A DNA stretch of 64,000 bases from Pseudocitrobacter vendiensis (GCF_943590815.1 NZ_CALSBS010000012.1:1-64000), one strand, 5' to 3'; positions 22,387 through 33,793 are shown, counted from the stretch's first letter. Translations and numbers: made by a program. Notes: generated by a model from the sequence alone, not told the origin.

Positions 22387-25300
22387 TTACAAACTTCCCG
22401 CCTTACGTCCACGCCCAGCGGACGTTAACGTTCTTCCCGCTGGCGTTTTTGTTCCCCCCAGGCTTTCCAGACGCATCTGGAACGGTGGGAATGGCATATC
22501 GATACCGTGCTCGCGGAAGCCGGCAAGAATCAGCTGGTGGATTTCATGGCGTAGTGGCATACGGTGGCCCATCTCCGCTGCGTAGATACGCAGTTCAAAG
22601 ATTTGAATCCCCTGTTGCAGGTCGACCAGGAAAGCCTCCGGTGCCGGGTTATCAATGACCAGTGAACAACGTTGTGCCGCGGTCAGCAGGATCTGCGTAA
22701 CCTCTTCGCTATTAGCGTCCGACGGTGCCGGAATGCTCAACACCACGCGGGTAACCGAATCCGACAGCGACCAGTTGATGAACTGCTCGGTGATAAAGGC
22801 TTTATTCGGCACGATAATCTCTTTGCGGTCCCAGTCGCTAATGGTAGTGGCGCGGGTGTTGATTTTGGTGACGCTCCCGGTCAAATCGCGAATGGTGACC
22901 GTATCGCCGATACGAATCGGCTTCTCAAACAGGATAATCAGGCCAGAGATAAAGTTGGCGAAAATTTCCTGTAAGCCGAAACCTAATCCGACACCGAGTG
23001 CCGCAACCAGCCACTGTAATTTCGACCACTCAATCCCAATCATCGAGAAGCCAATCAGCCCGCCAAATAGCATCAGCAGGTACTTGGTGATGGTGGTAAT
23101 CGCGTACCCGGTACCAGGCGTCAGATTAAGATGTTGCAGCAGCGCCAGTTCAAGCAGTGCGGGCAAATTGCGTACCAGTTGGGTGGTGATGATAAACACC
23201 AGGATCGCAATCAGCACCGCGCCGAGCGTAATGGGCTCAATACTTTCCACACCCTGCACGGTCGAGGAGACATCCCACAGTGAGATATTTTCCAGGAAGC
23301 CGAAAGCGGAGTGAATTTCGGACCACAGCACAATCACCGAAACTAACGCAATCAACATCAGAATCGAGCGTACCAGACGCAATGACTGGGCGCTGATGGT
23401 GTCGAGATCGACTTCGCTGACCTCGGCTTCCACCGATCCTTCAAGGCTGGTGGAGTGCGTCTCTTCTTCGCCTCTGGCGCGGTTAGCCAGCATCTCTGCG
23501 CGTCGATGTTTGGCACGGTCAAACGCCAGACGACGGCGCTGTATCAACATCCAGCGGCGGATGACGTGGTAGATCACCAGCAACAGGAACCAGATGGCGA
23601 CCGAGGTTTCCAGACGTGCGAGCAATGCCTGTGATGTTGCCAGATAACCGACGGCCGCCGCGAGAATTGCGACCATTGGTGCACCGGAAAGCAGGTTCCA
23701 CAGCAGGCGGTTGACCATGTTATCGCCATCGCCCTCTTTATCGAGCCAGAGGGGAATACCTGCGCGTTTCAGGCTGAGCGTGACCACCGCCAGCGCGCCG
23801 CAAATCAGGATGAAACACAGCCTGCCTAATGAGGCGGAAAACTCGCGATCGTTGAGATTATCGAACATGATCAGCGCCATAATCAGCGGCACGATAAGAC
23901 CGATACTCATCAGATAATAACGCATCGCCCGCAGCACGCGGTTGCGCGGCCAGCCGAAGTGTACGATGAACAAGCCGTTCGGACGGGCAAAGGCAGCGCA
24001 GATCATCACTACCCACAGCAGCGGCACGGTGGCGGTTACGCCATCGCCAATCGCCACGGCAAGCGGATAAGGCCAGGCCTCCTGAAGGCCATAACCCAGC
24101 GTTGCCCACAGCACGGGCAGGGGAGATGCCACCAGAATCGACCAGAAAACGGTACGCATGGTCAGCCAGAAATGATCCTGGGTGACTTTGCCCACGCGCG
24201 CGCTGGAACGTTCCAGAAAACGGGTGAAGTGTTTGCGCGAACTGATACTGAAGCCCACCAGAATTAGCGCCGCAAAGAGCGGTAGCAGCGTCTGCTTGCT
24301 GGTGAGCATCATCGCGGTGGCTTTACCTAGCTGGCTGAAGGTATCCAGCGAGATTAAGCGGCGCAGATCCTGCACCACTTCCAGCGGCCAGCTGAAGTCC
24401 ATTGGCCGCACGTCTGAGGTCCAGAACAGATACCGGTGGGTGGCTTCATTCACCTCTTTTAACGCGTCTTCCAGTTGGCTATTGGAAACTTTCAGTTTGG
24501 TAAGTTCCAGAATCAGCGTGTCTCCACCCTGCAACAGCGAGTTGAGGAGTTCACGCTGAGTGCGAAGCTGCGCTTCCAGTATACGATTTTGCTCTGCGGT
24601 AAGCGGTTTGCCATCGGCCTGCTGGATCTGGCGCAGTTGCGGCTGCTTATTGAGTAAATCTTCATAGCGCAGCCGATGCACGCGCAGCTGCGCCATTTCG
24701 GTATCAAGCTGCTGGGGCTTGGGCATTTCCGGCAGGCGAGCAACCTGCGCGCGTAACGCTTCGCCTAACAGATTAGAGGAACCCAGCCACTGCGACTGCT
24801 CGCGCAGCGTGTTCAGCGCCTGACGAACCTGCAAGGTTTGGCTTGTCGCCTGGCGCTGCTGTGAGGCCACCAGGTCCATACGCTGAGCCTGCTGATTGAG
24901 CGCCTGAGAAAGCTCACGGTTAACTTTGAACTGATTAACAATCCCGACGGGCAGGTTAGCGCTGTTTTCGGCAAGCAGTTCGGTGCTTTCCAGCGCCCGT
25001 TCCGCTTCGCGCTGGCGCTGGCTGTTAAGCTGATTGCGCAGCGCCTGAAGATACGCATCCAGCTGTTCGCCCTGTTTCTGCGCCAGTTCTGAACGCATGC
25101 GTGACAGCTCCTGGCGATTGTTTGCCGAAAGCTGCGCCAGTTCCAGTTCATCAACCAGTGCCTTCAGACGCGCAGAATCGGCCTGTAACGCCAGGTTTTG
25201 CGCCTGCGCCTGTGGTGTGTTGGCCGTTTGCGTGCCGACGCGGCGTTCCACTTCATTCAACTGGCGACGGGCATCGGTTTGCTGTTGCGGCAACTGATTC

Positions 25301-25713
25301 AGGGAGTCGGCGATTTCCCGCGCGCGCTCCTGCTCCTGCTGCGCCAGGCGGCTTTTTTCCAGCAACTGGCTGCTGACCTGAAGAATTTCCTGACTTAGCG
25401 CGTCAGCGCTCATGCCTTCAGGAACCTCGCGCGGCTCTTCCCGCAGGTTATTCAGTTGGGTGCGTAATGTTTGGGAAAGTTTAGGAAAGTTGTCGATTAC
25501 ATGCTGATACTGCGTGGCGCGCTCAAGGGAGCCTTTTCGCTCCTCGAGCGCGTTCAGCGCACCCTGCAAGGTTTCAACGGTTTCGGGCTGGGCAGGTTTG
25601 GCGGATTTAGCCTGCTCCAGCTCCTGAGCTATCTGTTTGCTATCGGGGGCCGTCGCTGCGTACGCCCCCAGGCTGAGGCACCAGGCCATCAGGAAAGTGA
25701 TAATCAGGCGCAC
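22387..25713 (-). CDS. mscM: Miniconductance mechanosensitive channel MscM (YjeP)
   Basis: Large MscS-superfamily channel of 1108 residues that opens at moderate membrane tension and protects against osmotic downshock. The signal peptide is residues 1-19 (VRLIITFLMAWCLSLGAYA). A long Gln/Leu/Arg-rich periplasmic coiled-coil region spans about 25-470. Membrane helices lie between about 480 and 900, followed by the MscS pore and beta domain (GVGLGFGLQEIFANFISGLIILFEKPIRIGD around residues 940-970). GTG start chosen to match the family; it lies 18 bases after the psd stop, so the two are one operon. Confidence 0.93.
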   Translation of the reverse strand: MRLIITFLMAWCLSLGAYAATAPDSKQIAQELEQAKSAKPAQPETVETLQGALNALEERKGSLERATQYQHVIDNFPKLSQTLRTQLNNLREEPREVPEGMSADALSQEILQVSSQLLEKSRLAQQEQERAREIADSLNQLPQQQTDARRQLNEVERRVGTQTANTPQAQAQNLALQADSARLKALVDELELAQLSANNRQELSRMRSELAQKQGEQLDAYLQALRNQLNSQRQREAERALESTELLAENSANLPVGIVNQFKVNRELSQALNQQAQRMDLVASQQRQATSQTLQVRQALNTLREQSQWLGSSNLLGEALRAQVARLPEMPKPQQLDTEMAQLRVHRLRYEDLLNKQPQLRQIQQADGKPLTAEQNRILEAQLRTQRELLNSLLQGGDTLILELTKLKVSNSQLEDALKEVNEATHRYLFWTSDVRPMDFSWPLEVVQDLRRLISLDTFSQLGKATAMMLTSKQTLLPLFAALILVGFSISSRKHFTRFLERSSARVGKVTQDHFWLTMRTVFWSILVASPLPVLWATLGYGLQEAWPYPLAVAIGDGVTATVPLLWVVMICAAFARPNGLFIVHFGWPRNRVLRAMRYYLMSIGLIVPLIMALIMFDNLNDREFSASLGRLCFILICGALAVVTLSLKRAGIPLWLDKEGDGDNMVNRLLWNLLSGAPMVAILAAAVGYLATSQALLARLETSVAIWFLLLVIYHVIRRWMLIQRRRLAFDRAKHRRAEMLANRARGEEETHSTSLEGSVEAEVSEVDLDTISAQSLRLVRSILMLIALVSVIVLWSEIHSAFGFLENISLWDVSSTVQGVESIEPITLGAVLIAILVFIITTQLVRNLPALLELALLQHLNLTPGTGYAITTITKYLLMLFGGLIGFSMIGIEWSKLQWLVAALGVGLGFGLQEIFANFISGLIILFEKPIRIGDTVTIRDLTGSVTKINTRATTISDWDRKEIIVPNKAFITEQFINWSLSDSVTRVVLSIPAPSDANSEEVTQILLTAAQRCSLVIDNPAPEAFLVDLQQGIQIFELRIYAAEMGHRMPLRHEIHQLILAGFREHGIDMPFPPFQMRLESLGGTKTPAGRTLTSAGRGRKAGSL

Positions 25714-25732
25714 GTCAGAACCCTTTTTGAAG

Positions 25733-26695
25733 TTAGCTTTCGTCTTTCTTGTCTTCAACCAGCGGGCTGGCTGCAATTTCAGCCGCCACTTCTTCCTCTG
25801 GCAGGACTTCCGGCTCTGGAACGACAACGGCTTCGGTTGAGACTGCCAGTGGTTGGCCCAACTTCGTCACAGAGAGGCTTTTCAGCTCTTCAATCAACTG
25901 GACTTTACCTGGCGCGAAGAGGTTGATGACCGTGGAGCCCAGTTTGAAGCGACCCATCTCCTGGCCTTTCAGCAGGGCAACGGAGCCTTCGTTGTCGCCA
26001 GCCGGCCAGGTCCAGCGTTTAATGACGCCTTCACGTGGCGGCGTGATCGTACCTGCCCATACGGTTTCGATACTGCCAACGATGGTTGCACCGACCAGAA
26101 TCTGCGCCATCGGGCCAAATTCGGTATCGAACAGGCAAATAACGCGTTCGTTACGGGCAAACAGGTTAGGTACGTTCTGCGCGGTCAGGTGGTTCACGGA
26201 GAAGAGATCGCCCGGCACGTAGATCATTTCGCGCAGGATACCGTTGCACGGCATATGGACGCGGTGATAGTCACGTGGCGACAGGTAGGTAGTGGCGAAA
26301 GTCCCGTTGCGGAAAAGATCTGCCATCAGGTAGTTACCTGCCAGCAGCGCTTCCAGCGAATAGTCGTGGCCTTTGGCCTGCAAAATTTTGTCTTCTTCGA
26401 TACGGCCTAACTGGCTGATCACACCGTCGGCAGGCATCACCAGCACGTTAGGGTCGGTATTCAGCGGGCGCACTTCATCGCGCAATGGACGGACGAAGAA
26501 ATCGTTGAAGGTACGATAGCTGGCGGTATCTGGTTTCTGCGCCTCTTGCATATCGACCTTGTAGTATTTCACAAACAGATCGATAACCAGCTTGGTCAGC
26601 CATCCTGCTCGCTTGCTCGCACCCCAGCCTGCGAGGCGGGTAAGCCACAGTTTAGGCAGAATGTATTGCAGTGAAAGTTTAAGATCGTTTAACAA
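25733..26695 (-). CDS. psd: Phosphatidylserine decarboxylase proenzyme
   Basis: Inner membrane enzyme making phosphatidylethanolamine from phosphatidylserine, the last step of PE synthesis. 320 residues. The proenzyme cleaves itself at the LGST motif ([11 protein letters not shown], around residue 252), turning Ser into the pyruvoyl cofactor. Conserved DYHRVHMPC and [10 protein letters not shown] segments are present. The start is TTG with a strong GGAGG five bases upstream; this gives near family length (E. coli 322). The acidic C-terminal tail after the cleaved domain is the most variable part. The operon continues into mscM. Confidence 0.96.
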   Translation of the reverse strand: MLNDLKLSLQYILPKLWLTRLAGWGASKRAGWLTKLVIDLFVKYYKVDMQEAQKPDTASYRTFNDFFVRPLRDEVRPLNTDPNVLVMPADGVISQLGRIEEDKILQAKGHDYSLEALLAGNYLMADLFRNGTFATTYLSPRDYHRVHMPCNGILREMIYVPGDLFSVNHLTAQNVPNLFARNERVICLFDTEFGPMAQILVGATIVGSIETVWAGTITPPREGVIKRWTWPAGDNEGSVALLKGQEMGRFKLGSTVINLFAPGKVQLIEELKSLSVTKLGQPLAVSTEAVVVPEPEVLPEEEVAAEIAASPLVEDKKDES

Positions 26696-26812
26696 AGTAG
26701 CCTCCAGGCCATGATGTGTCGTTCCTGAACCCGCATCAGGCGCGGGTCCCAAAAGAAAAGGTGGCGATTTTAACGACGCACGCGATAAATGTCAGTCGCT
26801 AAAGCATAATTC

Positions 26813-27868
26813 TCAGTTATCACCATCAGAAAAGTTTTTACGCGTTTTTACCTGCGACATACTTTCCAGAATGCGGTGATAATTTTCGAATCGCGTCTCG
26901 GCAATTTTACCTTCTTCAACGGCTTCGCGGATGGCGCAACCGGGATCGGTGTCATGTTTGCAGTCGCGGTATTTGCACAAACCCAGATAATCATGGAATT
27001 CGACAAAGCCGTTGGTGATTTGTTCCGCCTCAAGATGCCAGAGGCCAAATTCTCGAACGCCAGGAGAATCAATCACATCGCCGCCATGCGGGAAGTGATA
27101 CAGGCGTGCGGCGGTCGTGGTGTGCTGGCCTAAACCGGAGTTATCGGAAACATCATTGGTGAGGATCCGTTCTTCATTCAGCCCCAGCAACGCATTCAAC
27201 AGGCTCGATTTCCCGACGCCAGACTGCCCGGCAAAAATACTGATGCGGTCGGTCAGCGCTTCTTCCAGCGGTTTCAAACCATCCTGTGTATGGCTGGAAA
27301 CCATCAGCACGCGATAGCCAATGTTGCGGTAGATATCCATCTGCTCATTCACGAAAGCCATGCTTTCGTCGTCCAGCAGATCGATTTTATTCAGCACGAT
27401 GAGCGGTTCGACGTCCAGCGTTTCGCAGGCGACGAGATAACGGTCGATAATATTCAGCGACAGTTCCGGCAGAATGGCCGAGACGATAACGATTTGATCG
27501 ATATTGGCGGCAATCGGTTTTACGCCGTCGTAAAAGTCCGGGCGCGTCAGCACCGAGGTACGCTCATGTACCGCTTCCACGATGCCTTTGACGTTCACGC
27601 CTTCGGCTGCCGCTTTACCCGGACGCCAGACAACGCGATCGCCGGTAACCAGCGAACGAATGGTGCGGCGGATGTTGCAGCGGTGCGTCTCGCCGTCGGC
27701 GGATTCAACGTCAGCATGCATGCCAAAACGGCTGATAACGGTGCCTTCAGCGGTTTCACCAAACAGATTGTCATCGTAGTCGGGCTTCTCCGCAGTCGTT
27801 TTAAGACGGCGCTGGTGGTTAGCCGACACGCGACGCTGTTGACCTTTGGAGAGTTTATTTTTACTCAA
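26813..27868 (-). CDS. rsgA: Ribosome small-subunit assembly GTPase RsgA
   Basis: Circularly permuted GTPase that checks late maturation of the 30S subunit. 351 residues. An N-terminal basic region and OB fold (about 1-110) precede the GTPase domain with motifs in permuted order: G4 NKIDLLDD, G1 [12 protein letters not shown]3 DSPGVREFG. The C-terminal zinc-binding region has [14 protein letters not shown]. Start is TTG with AGGAG nine bases upstream, giving [12 protein letters not shown] as in E. coli. It is divergent from orn, and psd follows on the same strand after 117 bases. Confidence 0.95.
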   Translation of the reverse strand: MSKNKLSKGQQRRVSANHQRRLKTTAEKPDYDDNLFGETAEGTVISRFGMHADVESADGETHRCNIRRTIRSLVTGDRVVWRPGKAAAEGVNVKGIVEAVHERTSVLTRPDFYDGVKPIAANIDQIVIVSAILPELSLNIIDRYLVACETLDVEPLIVLNKIDLLDDESMAFVNEQMDIYRNIGYRVLMVSSHTQDGLKPLEEALTDRISIFAGQSGVGKSSLLNALLGLNEERILTNDVSDNSGLGQHTTTAARLYHFPHGGDVIDSPGVREFGLWHLEAEQITNGFVEFHDYLGLCKYRDCKHDTDPGCAIREAVEEGKIAETRFENYHRILESMSQVKTRKNFSDGDN

Positions 27869-27962
27869 TCGTACAGACTCCTGGTCGCCCATAATGGGCA
27901 AAAGATCTATGATACACGCTATTTTAGATGAATATAGTCACGCGATAAGGGTGGAAAATAAC

Positions 27963-28508
27963 ATGAGTGCAGATGAAAACAACCTGATTTGGATCGATCT
28001 GGAGATGACCGGTCTCGATCCCGAGCGCGATCGCATTATTGAAATCGCCACCCTGGTGACTGATGCGAATCTGAACATTCTGGCTGAAGGCCCGACCATT
28101 GCGGTGCATCAGTCCGATGAACAACTGGCGCTGATGGATGAGTGGAACGTGCGCACGCATACCGGCAGCGGGCTGGTCGAACGCGTGAAAGCAAGCACCC
28201 TTGACGACCGCGCGGCGGAACTGGCGACGCTTGAATTCCTTAAGCAGTGGGTTCCGGAAGGGAAATCGCCAATCTGCGGCAACAGCATCGGCCAGGACCG
28301 TCGTTTCCTGTTTAAGTATATGCCGGAACTGGAATCCTACTTCCACTATCGTTATCTGGACGTGAGCACACTCAAAGAGCTGGCGCGTCGCTGGAAGCCA
28401 GAAATTCTCGATGGCTTTAAGAAGCAGGGCACGCACCAGGCAATGGATGATATCCGTGAGTCAGTGGCTGAACTGGCCTACTATCGCGAAAACTTTATTA
28501 AGCTCTGA
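27963..28508 (+). CDS. orn: Oligoribonuclease
   Basis: Essential 3'-5' exoribonuclease that degrades di- and short oligoribonucleotides to mononucleotides. 181 residues, identical length to E. coli. DEDDh active site: [10 protein letters not shown] (Asp and Glu of motif I), [11 protein letters not shown] (motif II), and [10 protein letters not shown] (His and Asp of motif III). ATG start; the longer frame runs into the divergent rsgA leader. It is followed by a REP element and the tRNA-Gly cluster. Confidence 0.98.
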   Translation: MSADENNLIWIDLEMTGLDPERDRIIEIATLVTDANLNILAEGPTIAVHQSDEQLALMDEWNVRTHTGSGLVERVKASTLDDRAAELATLEFLKQWVPEGKSPICGNSIGQDRRFLFKYMPELESYFHYRYLDVSTLKELARRWKPEILDGFKKQGTHQAMDDIRESVAELAYYRENFIKL

Positions 28509-28519
28509 TCCTCGTCTTT

Positions 28520-28543
28520 GCCGGATGGCGCTTGCCATTCGGC
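28520..28543. repeat. REP element after orn
   Basis: GCCGGATGGCGCTTGCCATTCGGC, an imperfect palindrome of the REP family, 11 bases downstream of the orn stop. Confidence 0.7.
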
Positions 28544-28613
28544 GTAAAAAGCACCAGGATGATGAATTATTCGGCACTTAAACGAGATTTCAAAAAAAAC
28601 GCTTCAGGGGGGG

Positions 28614-28650
28614 TTGCAGCAAAACGGATTTCTCGTATAATGCGCCTCCC
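28614..28650 (+). promoter_or_regulatory. Promoter of the tRNA-Gly operon with stringent discriminator
   Basis: -35 TTGCAG (28614-28619), 16-base spacer, perfect -10 TATAAT (28636-28641), followed by the GC-rich discriminator GCGCCTCCC typical of stringently controlled stable RNA promoters. It lies 91 bases before the first tRNA. Confidence 0.85.
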
Positions 28651-28731
28651 GTAACGACAGAGAAATCAACGTTACGACAGCGTCAAATTAATCACCGGAT
28701 TTCAGGTTTAGAGCTTAGAAATCATGATGAT

Positions 28732-28807
<76 letters not shown>

Positions 28808-28844
28808 AAATTTGAAAGATGCTTTCTAAGCATGCACCACCCAA

Positions 28845-28920
<76 letters not shown>

Positions 28921-28957
28921 AAATTTGAAAAGTGCTTTCTAAGCACGCACCACCCAA

Positions 28958-29033
<76 letters not shown>

Positions 29034-29302
29034 AATTTTCTTTCTGATTTATCAAAACCCACAGTGAAGTTGATTCGCTGAGGCGATTTTTCGTTTCTGA
29101 AATACTCTTGTGAACAGAGTTATCCACAGGTTCAGGCACTTTTCCTGGAATGCAAAAATCTTCGAACGGTGAATAGTATCTTTATATCTTATTGATAAAC
29201 ATTGAAAAAATAACATTTCAAAATGTTAATTCGATCACTTGACCTCTCTGTGTGCTTTGAATCCCTTTGCTTTTTTATTTTTATTCACAGCCTGTGAATG
29301 TT

Positions 29303-30442
29303 TTACGCGTCCCGCGGTAATCCTTTCTCAATCACTCTCACCAGACGCTGTTTCTTCGGTAACTGCACCTCGACTACGCAGGCATTTCGTTTCTCAATTT
29401 GCTGCGCAATCGCCCATTCTATGTGTTCATCGAGAAGTGGGTGCTCACCTCGGCGCGTCTCAAGCGCCTGAATAACCGCTTCACTCCACGGCGCATTGCC
29501 CAGCGCAACGGCGATATTACGCAGCCAGCGAAGATGGCCGATACGGCGAATAGGCGAACCTTCAGTGACTTTCAGGAACCAGGCTTCATCCCAGGCAAAG
29601 AGTTCAATCAATTCCGGGGCATGCAGCGCCTTACGCGGGCTAAAGTCTGCTTCGTCTGTCAGTTGTGAAAAACGATTCCACGGACAAATCAGCTGGCAAT
29701 CGTCACAGCCGTAGATGCGGTTACCCATCAGTGGGCGAAATTCTTCCGGGATGGCGCCTTCCAGCTCAATGGTGAGATAGGAGATACAGCGTCGCGCATC
29801 AACGGTGTAAGGCTCCACGATAGCGCCGGTCGGGCAGATGGTCATGCAGGCCACGCAGCGTCCGCACGCTTCCTCTACCGGTTCATCGATGGGTAGGGGC
29901 AGGTCAATCAGTAACTCACCGAGGAAAAAGAACGACCCGGCATCGCGGTTGAGGATAAGTGAGTGCTTACCTGTCCAGCCAATCCCGGCTTTTTCGGCGA
30001 GCGGGCGCTCAAGAATGGGCGCGGAATCGACAAAAGGTCTAAAATTCAGCGAGACGCATTGTTCCTGAATCATCTCGCCCAATTTTTTAAGGCGATTACG
30101 CAGAAGCTTATGATAATCGCGCCCGAGCGCGTAGCGGCTAATGTAACCGAGATCGGGATTTTTCAGGGTGCTGGCAAAGGCCGCATTGGCGGGCAGATAG
30201 TTCATTCGCACGCTGATGACGCGCAACGTGCCGGGCTGAAGCTCGTGAGGGCGGGCACGCATCATACCGTGGCGGGCCATCCACTCCATCTCGCCGTGGT
30301 ACTGTTTGTCGAGCCATGCCTGTAATTTGGGCTCAGAGGCGCTGAGATCGGTATCGGTGATACCCACCTGCTGAAAGCCCAGTTCAGTGCCCCATTGTTT
30401 GATTTGTTGCGCTAACTGATTGAGATTGAGGGGCTGTGACAT
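29303..30442 (-). CDS. queG: Epoxyqueuosine reductase QueG
   Basis: Cobalamin-dependent iron-sulfur enzyme that reduces epoxyqueuosine to queuosine at the wobble base of tRNAs with GUN anticodons. 379 residues, same length as E. coli. Two ferredoxin-type motifs are present: CGRCVACMTICPTGA (around residue 190) and CDDCQLICPWN (around 245). The C-terminal HEAT-like region includes RRIGHLRWLRNIAVALGN. Its ATG overlaps the ATG of divergent nnr by two bases (CATG). The longer open frame would sit inside nnr and is rejected. Confidence 0.96.
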   Translation of the reverse strand: MSQPLNLNQLAQQIKQWGTELGFQQVGITDTDLSASEPKLQAWLDKQYHGEMEWMARHGMMRARPHELQPGTLRVISVRMNYLPANAAFASTLKNPDLGYISRYALGRDYHKLLRNRLKKLGEMIQEQCVSLNFRPFVDSAPILERPLAEKAGIGWTGKHSLILNRDAGSFFFLGELLIDLPLPIDEPVEEACGRCVACMTICPTGAIVEPYTVDARRCISYLTIELEGAIPEEFRPLMGNRIYGCDDCQLICPWNRFSQLTDEADFSPRKALHAPELIELFAWDEAWFLKVTEGSPIRRIGHLRWLRNIAVALGNAPWSEAVIQALETRRGEHPLLDEHIEWAIAQQIEKRNACVVEVQLPKKQRLVRVIEKGLPRDA

Positions 30443-31967
30443 GACGGACCATACATTGATGAGAAACCCTGCAAGTATACCACACTCCGTGTGGGCTGCG
30501 GATGACCTGCGTCGCGCAGAAAAAGAGGCGGCGGATAGCCTTGGCATGACGCTGTTTGAACTGATGCTGCGCGCGGGCGACGCCGCGTTTACGCTGGCGC
30601 GTGCCACGTACCCAACAGCCACAAACTGGCTGATTCTCTGCGGCCACGGCAATAACGGCGGCGATGGCTACGTGGTGGCGCGTCTGGCGCAGGCGGCGGG
30701 CATCAACGTTACCCTGCTGGCGCAGGAGAGCGATAAACCGCTGCCGGAAGAGGCCCAAGCCGCGCGCCAGGCCTGGTTGAATGCGGGCGGTGTGATTCAC
30801 TCGCCGCAAACCGTGTGGCCGGAAGAGACCGACCTTATCATCGACGCGCTGCTCGGCACGGGCTTACAGAGCGCGCCGCGCGAGAATATTGCTCGCCTGA
30901 TAGAGCTGGCGAATCGGCATTCCGCGCCCATTTTCGCTCTCGATATTCCCTCTGGCCTGAACGCGCAAACCGGCACCACGCCGTGTGCAGTGATTCACGC
31001 CACGCATACCCTCACGTTTATTGCCCTGAAGCCTGGCTTATTAACCGGCAAGGCGCGAGACGTCGTGGGGCGTTTGCATCATCATGCGTTAGGTCTGGAA
31101 TGCTGGCTTGACGCGCAGACGACCGATATCAGCCGTGCCGATGCGTCACAACTCACCGCGTGGTTCCCGCCGCGTCGCCCGACGTCGCATAAAGGGGACC
31201 ACGGCAAACTGGTGATTATCGGCGGCGATCACGGTACCGCTGGCGCGATACGCATGACCGGTGAAGCCGCGTTGCGCGCGGGGGCAGGATTAGTGCGAGT
31301 GCTTACTCGCATTGAGAACGTTGCACCGATTATTACCGCCAGGCCGGAGTTGATGGTGCATGAACTGACGCCTGAAATTCTTGATGAGAGTCTGCAATGG
31401 GCGGATGCGGTAGTCATTGGCCCCGGGCTTGGGCAAAGCGCGTGGGGAAAACAGGCGCTGAGAAAGGTAGAAAACGTCAATAAACCGATGCTCTGGGACG
31501 CCGACGCGTTGAACCTGCTGGCAATCAATCCCGATAAACGTCACAATCGTGTGTTAACCCCGCATCCCGGCGAAGCCGCGCGGTTACTGAACTGTCGCGT
31601 GTCAGAAATTGAAGACGATCGCTTACTTTCTGCGCAGCGTCTGGTAAAACGGTATGGCGGCGTGGTGGTGCTGAAAGGCGCGGGCACGGTAGTGGCCTGT
31701 GAAGCGGGGGCAATAACGCTAATTGACGCCGGAAATGCCGGGATGGCCAGCGGCGGAATGGGTGATGTGCTCTCCGGCATCATTGGCGCATTGCTGGGGC
31801 AGGCCTTCTCGCTTTATGATGCTGCCTGTGCGGGCTGTGTCGCGCACGGTGCGGCGGCAGATGAACTCGCGGCGCGTTTCGGTACCCGCGGTATGCTGGC
31901 CACCGATCTCTTTTCCACGCTGCGGCGTGTTGTTAACCCGGATGTGATTGACGTAGACCATGATTAA
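30441..31967 (+). CDS. nnr: Bifunctional NAD(P)H-hydrate repair enzyme Nnr
   Basis: Repairs damaged NAD(P)H hydrates. The N-terminal half (about 1-220) is the epimerase (Yje[19 protein letters not shown]). The C-terminal half (about 230-508) is the ADP-dependent dehydratase of the ribokinase fold ([34 protein letters not shown]). 508 residues against 515 in E. coli, the difference lying at the C-terminus. ATG start with GAGGGG seven bases upstream, inside divergent queG. It overlaps tsaE by eight bases and heads the tsaE-amiB-mutL-miaA-hfq operon. Confidence 0.96.
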   Translation: MTDHTLMRNPASIPHSVWAADDLRRAEKEAADSLGMTLFELMLRAGDAAFTLARATYPTATNWLILCGHGNNGGDGYVVARLAQAAGINVTLLAQESDKPLPEEAQAARQAWLNAGGVIHSPQTVWPEETDLIIDALLGTGLQSAPRENIARLIELANRHSAPIFALDIPSGLNAQTGTTPCAVIHATHTLTFIALKPGLLTGKARDVVGRLHHHALGLECWLDAQTTDISRADASQLTAWFPPRRPTSHKGDHGKLVIIGGDHGTAGAIRMTGEAALRAGAGLVRVLTRIENVAPIITARPELMVHELTPEILDESLQWADAVVIGPGLGQSAWGKQALRKVENVNKPMLWDADALNLLAINPDKRHNRVLTPHPGEAARLLNCRVSEIEDDRLLSAQRLVKRYGGVVVLKGAGTVVACEAGAITLIDAGNAGMASGGMGDVLSGIIGALLGQAFSLYDAACAGCVAHGAAADELAARFGTRGMLATDLFSTLRRVVNPDVIDVDHD

Positions 31968-32421
31968 TCGAGTGATTCCCTTACCCGACGAGCAGGCGAC
32001 CTTAAACCTTGGCGACCGTGTGGCGAAAGCCTGCGATGGCGCGACGGTTATCTATCTGTACGGCGATCTCGGCGCCGGTAAAACCACCTTCAGCCGTGGC
32101 TTCCTGCAAGCGCTGGGACACCGCGGCAACGTCAAAAGTCCAACCTATACGCTGGTCGAACCGTATACCCTCGATAAACTGATGGTTTACCATTTCGATC
32201 TCTACCGTCTTGCCGATCCCGAGGAGCTCGAATTTATGGGGATCCGCGATTATTTTTCTAATGATTCCATCTGCCTGGTGGAATGGCCGCAACAGGGCGC
32301 GGGTGTACTGCCTGAACCGGATATCGAAATACACTTAGATTACCAGGCGCAAGGGCGTGAGGCGCGCATAACCGCTGTCTCCTCATTGGGTGAGTCTCTG
32401 CTGGCGCGGTTTGCCGGTTAA
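31960..32421 (+). CDS. tsaE: tRNA threonylcarbamoyladenosine synthesis ATPase TsaE
   Basis: P-loop ATPase that drives the TsaB-TsaD-TsaE complex making t6A37 in ANN-decoding tRNAs. 153 residues. Walker A is [10 protein letters not shown] (residues 35-44), switch I is [10 protein letters not shown], and the Walker B-like region is YHFDLYRL. C-terminal region VEWPQQG. It overlaps nnr at its start and is followed by amiB after 16 bases, consistent with one operon. Confidence 0.96.
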   Translation: MINRVIPLPDEQATLNLGDRVAKACDGATVIYLYGDLGAGKTTFSRGFLQALGHRGNVKSPTYTLVEPYTLDKLMVYHFDLYRLADPEELEFMGIRDYFSNDSICLVEWPQQGAGVLPEPDIEIHLDYQAQGREARITAVSSLGESLLARFAG

Positions 32422-32437
32422 TTTTAGGGATCACGGG

Positions 32438-33784
32438 ATGATTTTACGCGCAAAAGGTTGGCTGGCTGCGGCGCTGATGCTGTTCAGCGTCGGCGCAACA
32501 GCGGCCACGTTATCCGATATTCAGGTTTCAAATGGCGATCAGCAGGCGCGCATTACCTTCAGTTTTATGGGCGATCCTGAGTACGCATTCAGCCAGGATG
32601 GCCCGCGCAGCGTGGCGCTGGATATCAAACAGACGGGCGTGATTCAGGGGCTGCCGCTGCGTTTTAGCGGCAATAATTTGGTGAAAGCAATTCACTCCGG
32701 TACGCCAAAAGACGATCAGTCATTACGTTTGGTGGTCGATCTCACGCAAAAGGGTAAAACCCAGGCGGTGAAAAAGCAAAACGGAGCCAGCTATGTGGTG
32801 GTGTTTACCATCGATGCTGATGTTCCGCCGCCACCGCCGCCACCTCCTGCGCCGGTAGTGGTCAAACCGGTAGAAGCGCCAGTGGTGGCGCCTGCGCCGC
32901 GTCCGGTGGAACCTGCGCGTAATCCGTTTAAAACGCAAAACGATCGCATCACGGCGGTGACCAATACCGATACGGCGATTTCGCGCCCTGCCAGCCGCAC
33001 ACGCGTAGCCTCGGGCGACAAAGTGATTATTGCCATTGATGCGGGGCATGGTGGTCAGGACCCAGGCGCTATCGGTCCTGGCGGCACGCGTGAGAAGAAC
33101 GTGACGATTTCCATTGCCCGTAAGCTGCGCACGTTGCTCAATGACGACCCGATGTTTAAAGGTGTGCTCACCCGCGACGGCGATTACTTTATTTCGGTGA
33201 TGGGGCGTTCAGATGTGGCGCGTAAACAAAACGCACACTTCCTGGTGTCGATTCATGCCGATGCCGCGCCAAGCCGCTCAGCAAGCGGCGCGTCCGTATG
33301 GGTACTCTCTAACCGTCGCGCCAACAGCGAAATGGCGGGTTGGCTGGAGCAGCACGAGAAACAATCCGAGCTGCTGGGCGGCGCGGGCGATGTGCTGGCA
33401 AATAGCCAGGCCGACCCGTACCTGAGCCAGGCGGTGCTCGACTTGCAGTTCGGCCACTCCCAGCGCGTAGGCTATGACGTCGCCACCAATGTGATAAGCC
33501 AGCTACAGCGCGTGGGTAATATCCACAAGCGTCGCCCGGAACACGCCAGCCTTGGCGTACTGCGCTCGCCAGATATCCCGTCGATTCTGGTCGAAACTGG
33601 TTTTATCAGTAATACATCGGAAGAACGCCTGCTGGCCAGCGACGACTATCAGCAGAAACTGGCGGAAGCGATTTACAACGGGTTGCGTAACTATTTCCAG
33701 GCGCATCCGATCCAGTCTGGCCCGAGAGAAGATCAGGCCCAGACTGCCAGCGCCAACGCATCAACCGGAACGTTGATTAACTAA
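32438..33784 (+). CDS. amiB: N-acetylmuramoyl-L-alanine amidase AmiB
   Basis: Periplasmic zinc amidase that splits septal peptidoglycan during cell separation, activated by EnvC. 448 residues. Signal peptide residues 1-22 (ending GATA), AMIN domain about 24-125 for septal targeting, a Pro-rich linker starting with eight prolines near 130, and the Amidase_3 domain about 195-420. Zinc/catalytic motifs: [20 protein letters not shown] and [11 protein letters not shown] start with GGGA upstream; mutL follows nine bases after its stop. Confidence 0.96.
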   Translation: MILRAKGWLAAALMLFSVGATAATLSDIQVSNGDQQARITFSFMGDPEYAFSQDGPRSVALDIKQTGVIQGLPLRFSGNNLVKAIHSGTPKDDQSLRLVVDLTQKGKTQAVKKQNGASYVVVFTIDADVPPPPPPPPAPVVVKPVEAPVVAPAPRPVEPARNPFKTQNDRITAVTNTDTAISRPASRTRVASGDKVIIAIDAGHGGQDPGAIGPGGTREKNVTISIARKLRTLLNDDPMFKGVLTRDGDYFISVMGRSDVARKQNAHFLVSIHADAAPSRSASGASVWVLSNRRANSEMAGWLEQHEKQSELLGGAGDVLANSQADPYLSQAVLDLQFGHSQRVGYDVATNVISQLQRVGNIHKRRPEHASLGVLRSPDIPSILVETGFISNTSEERLLASDDYQQKLAEAIYNGLRNYFQAHPIQSGPREDQAQTASANASTGTLIN

Positions 33785-33793
33785 GGAGTCTTC

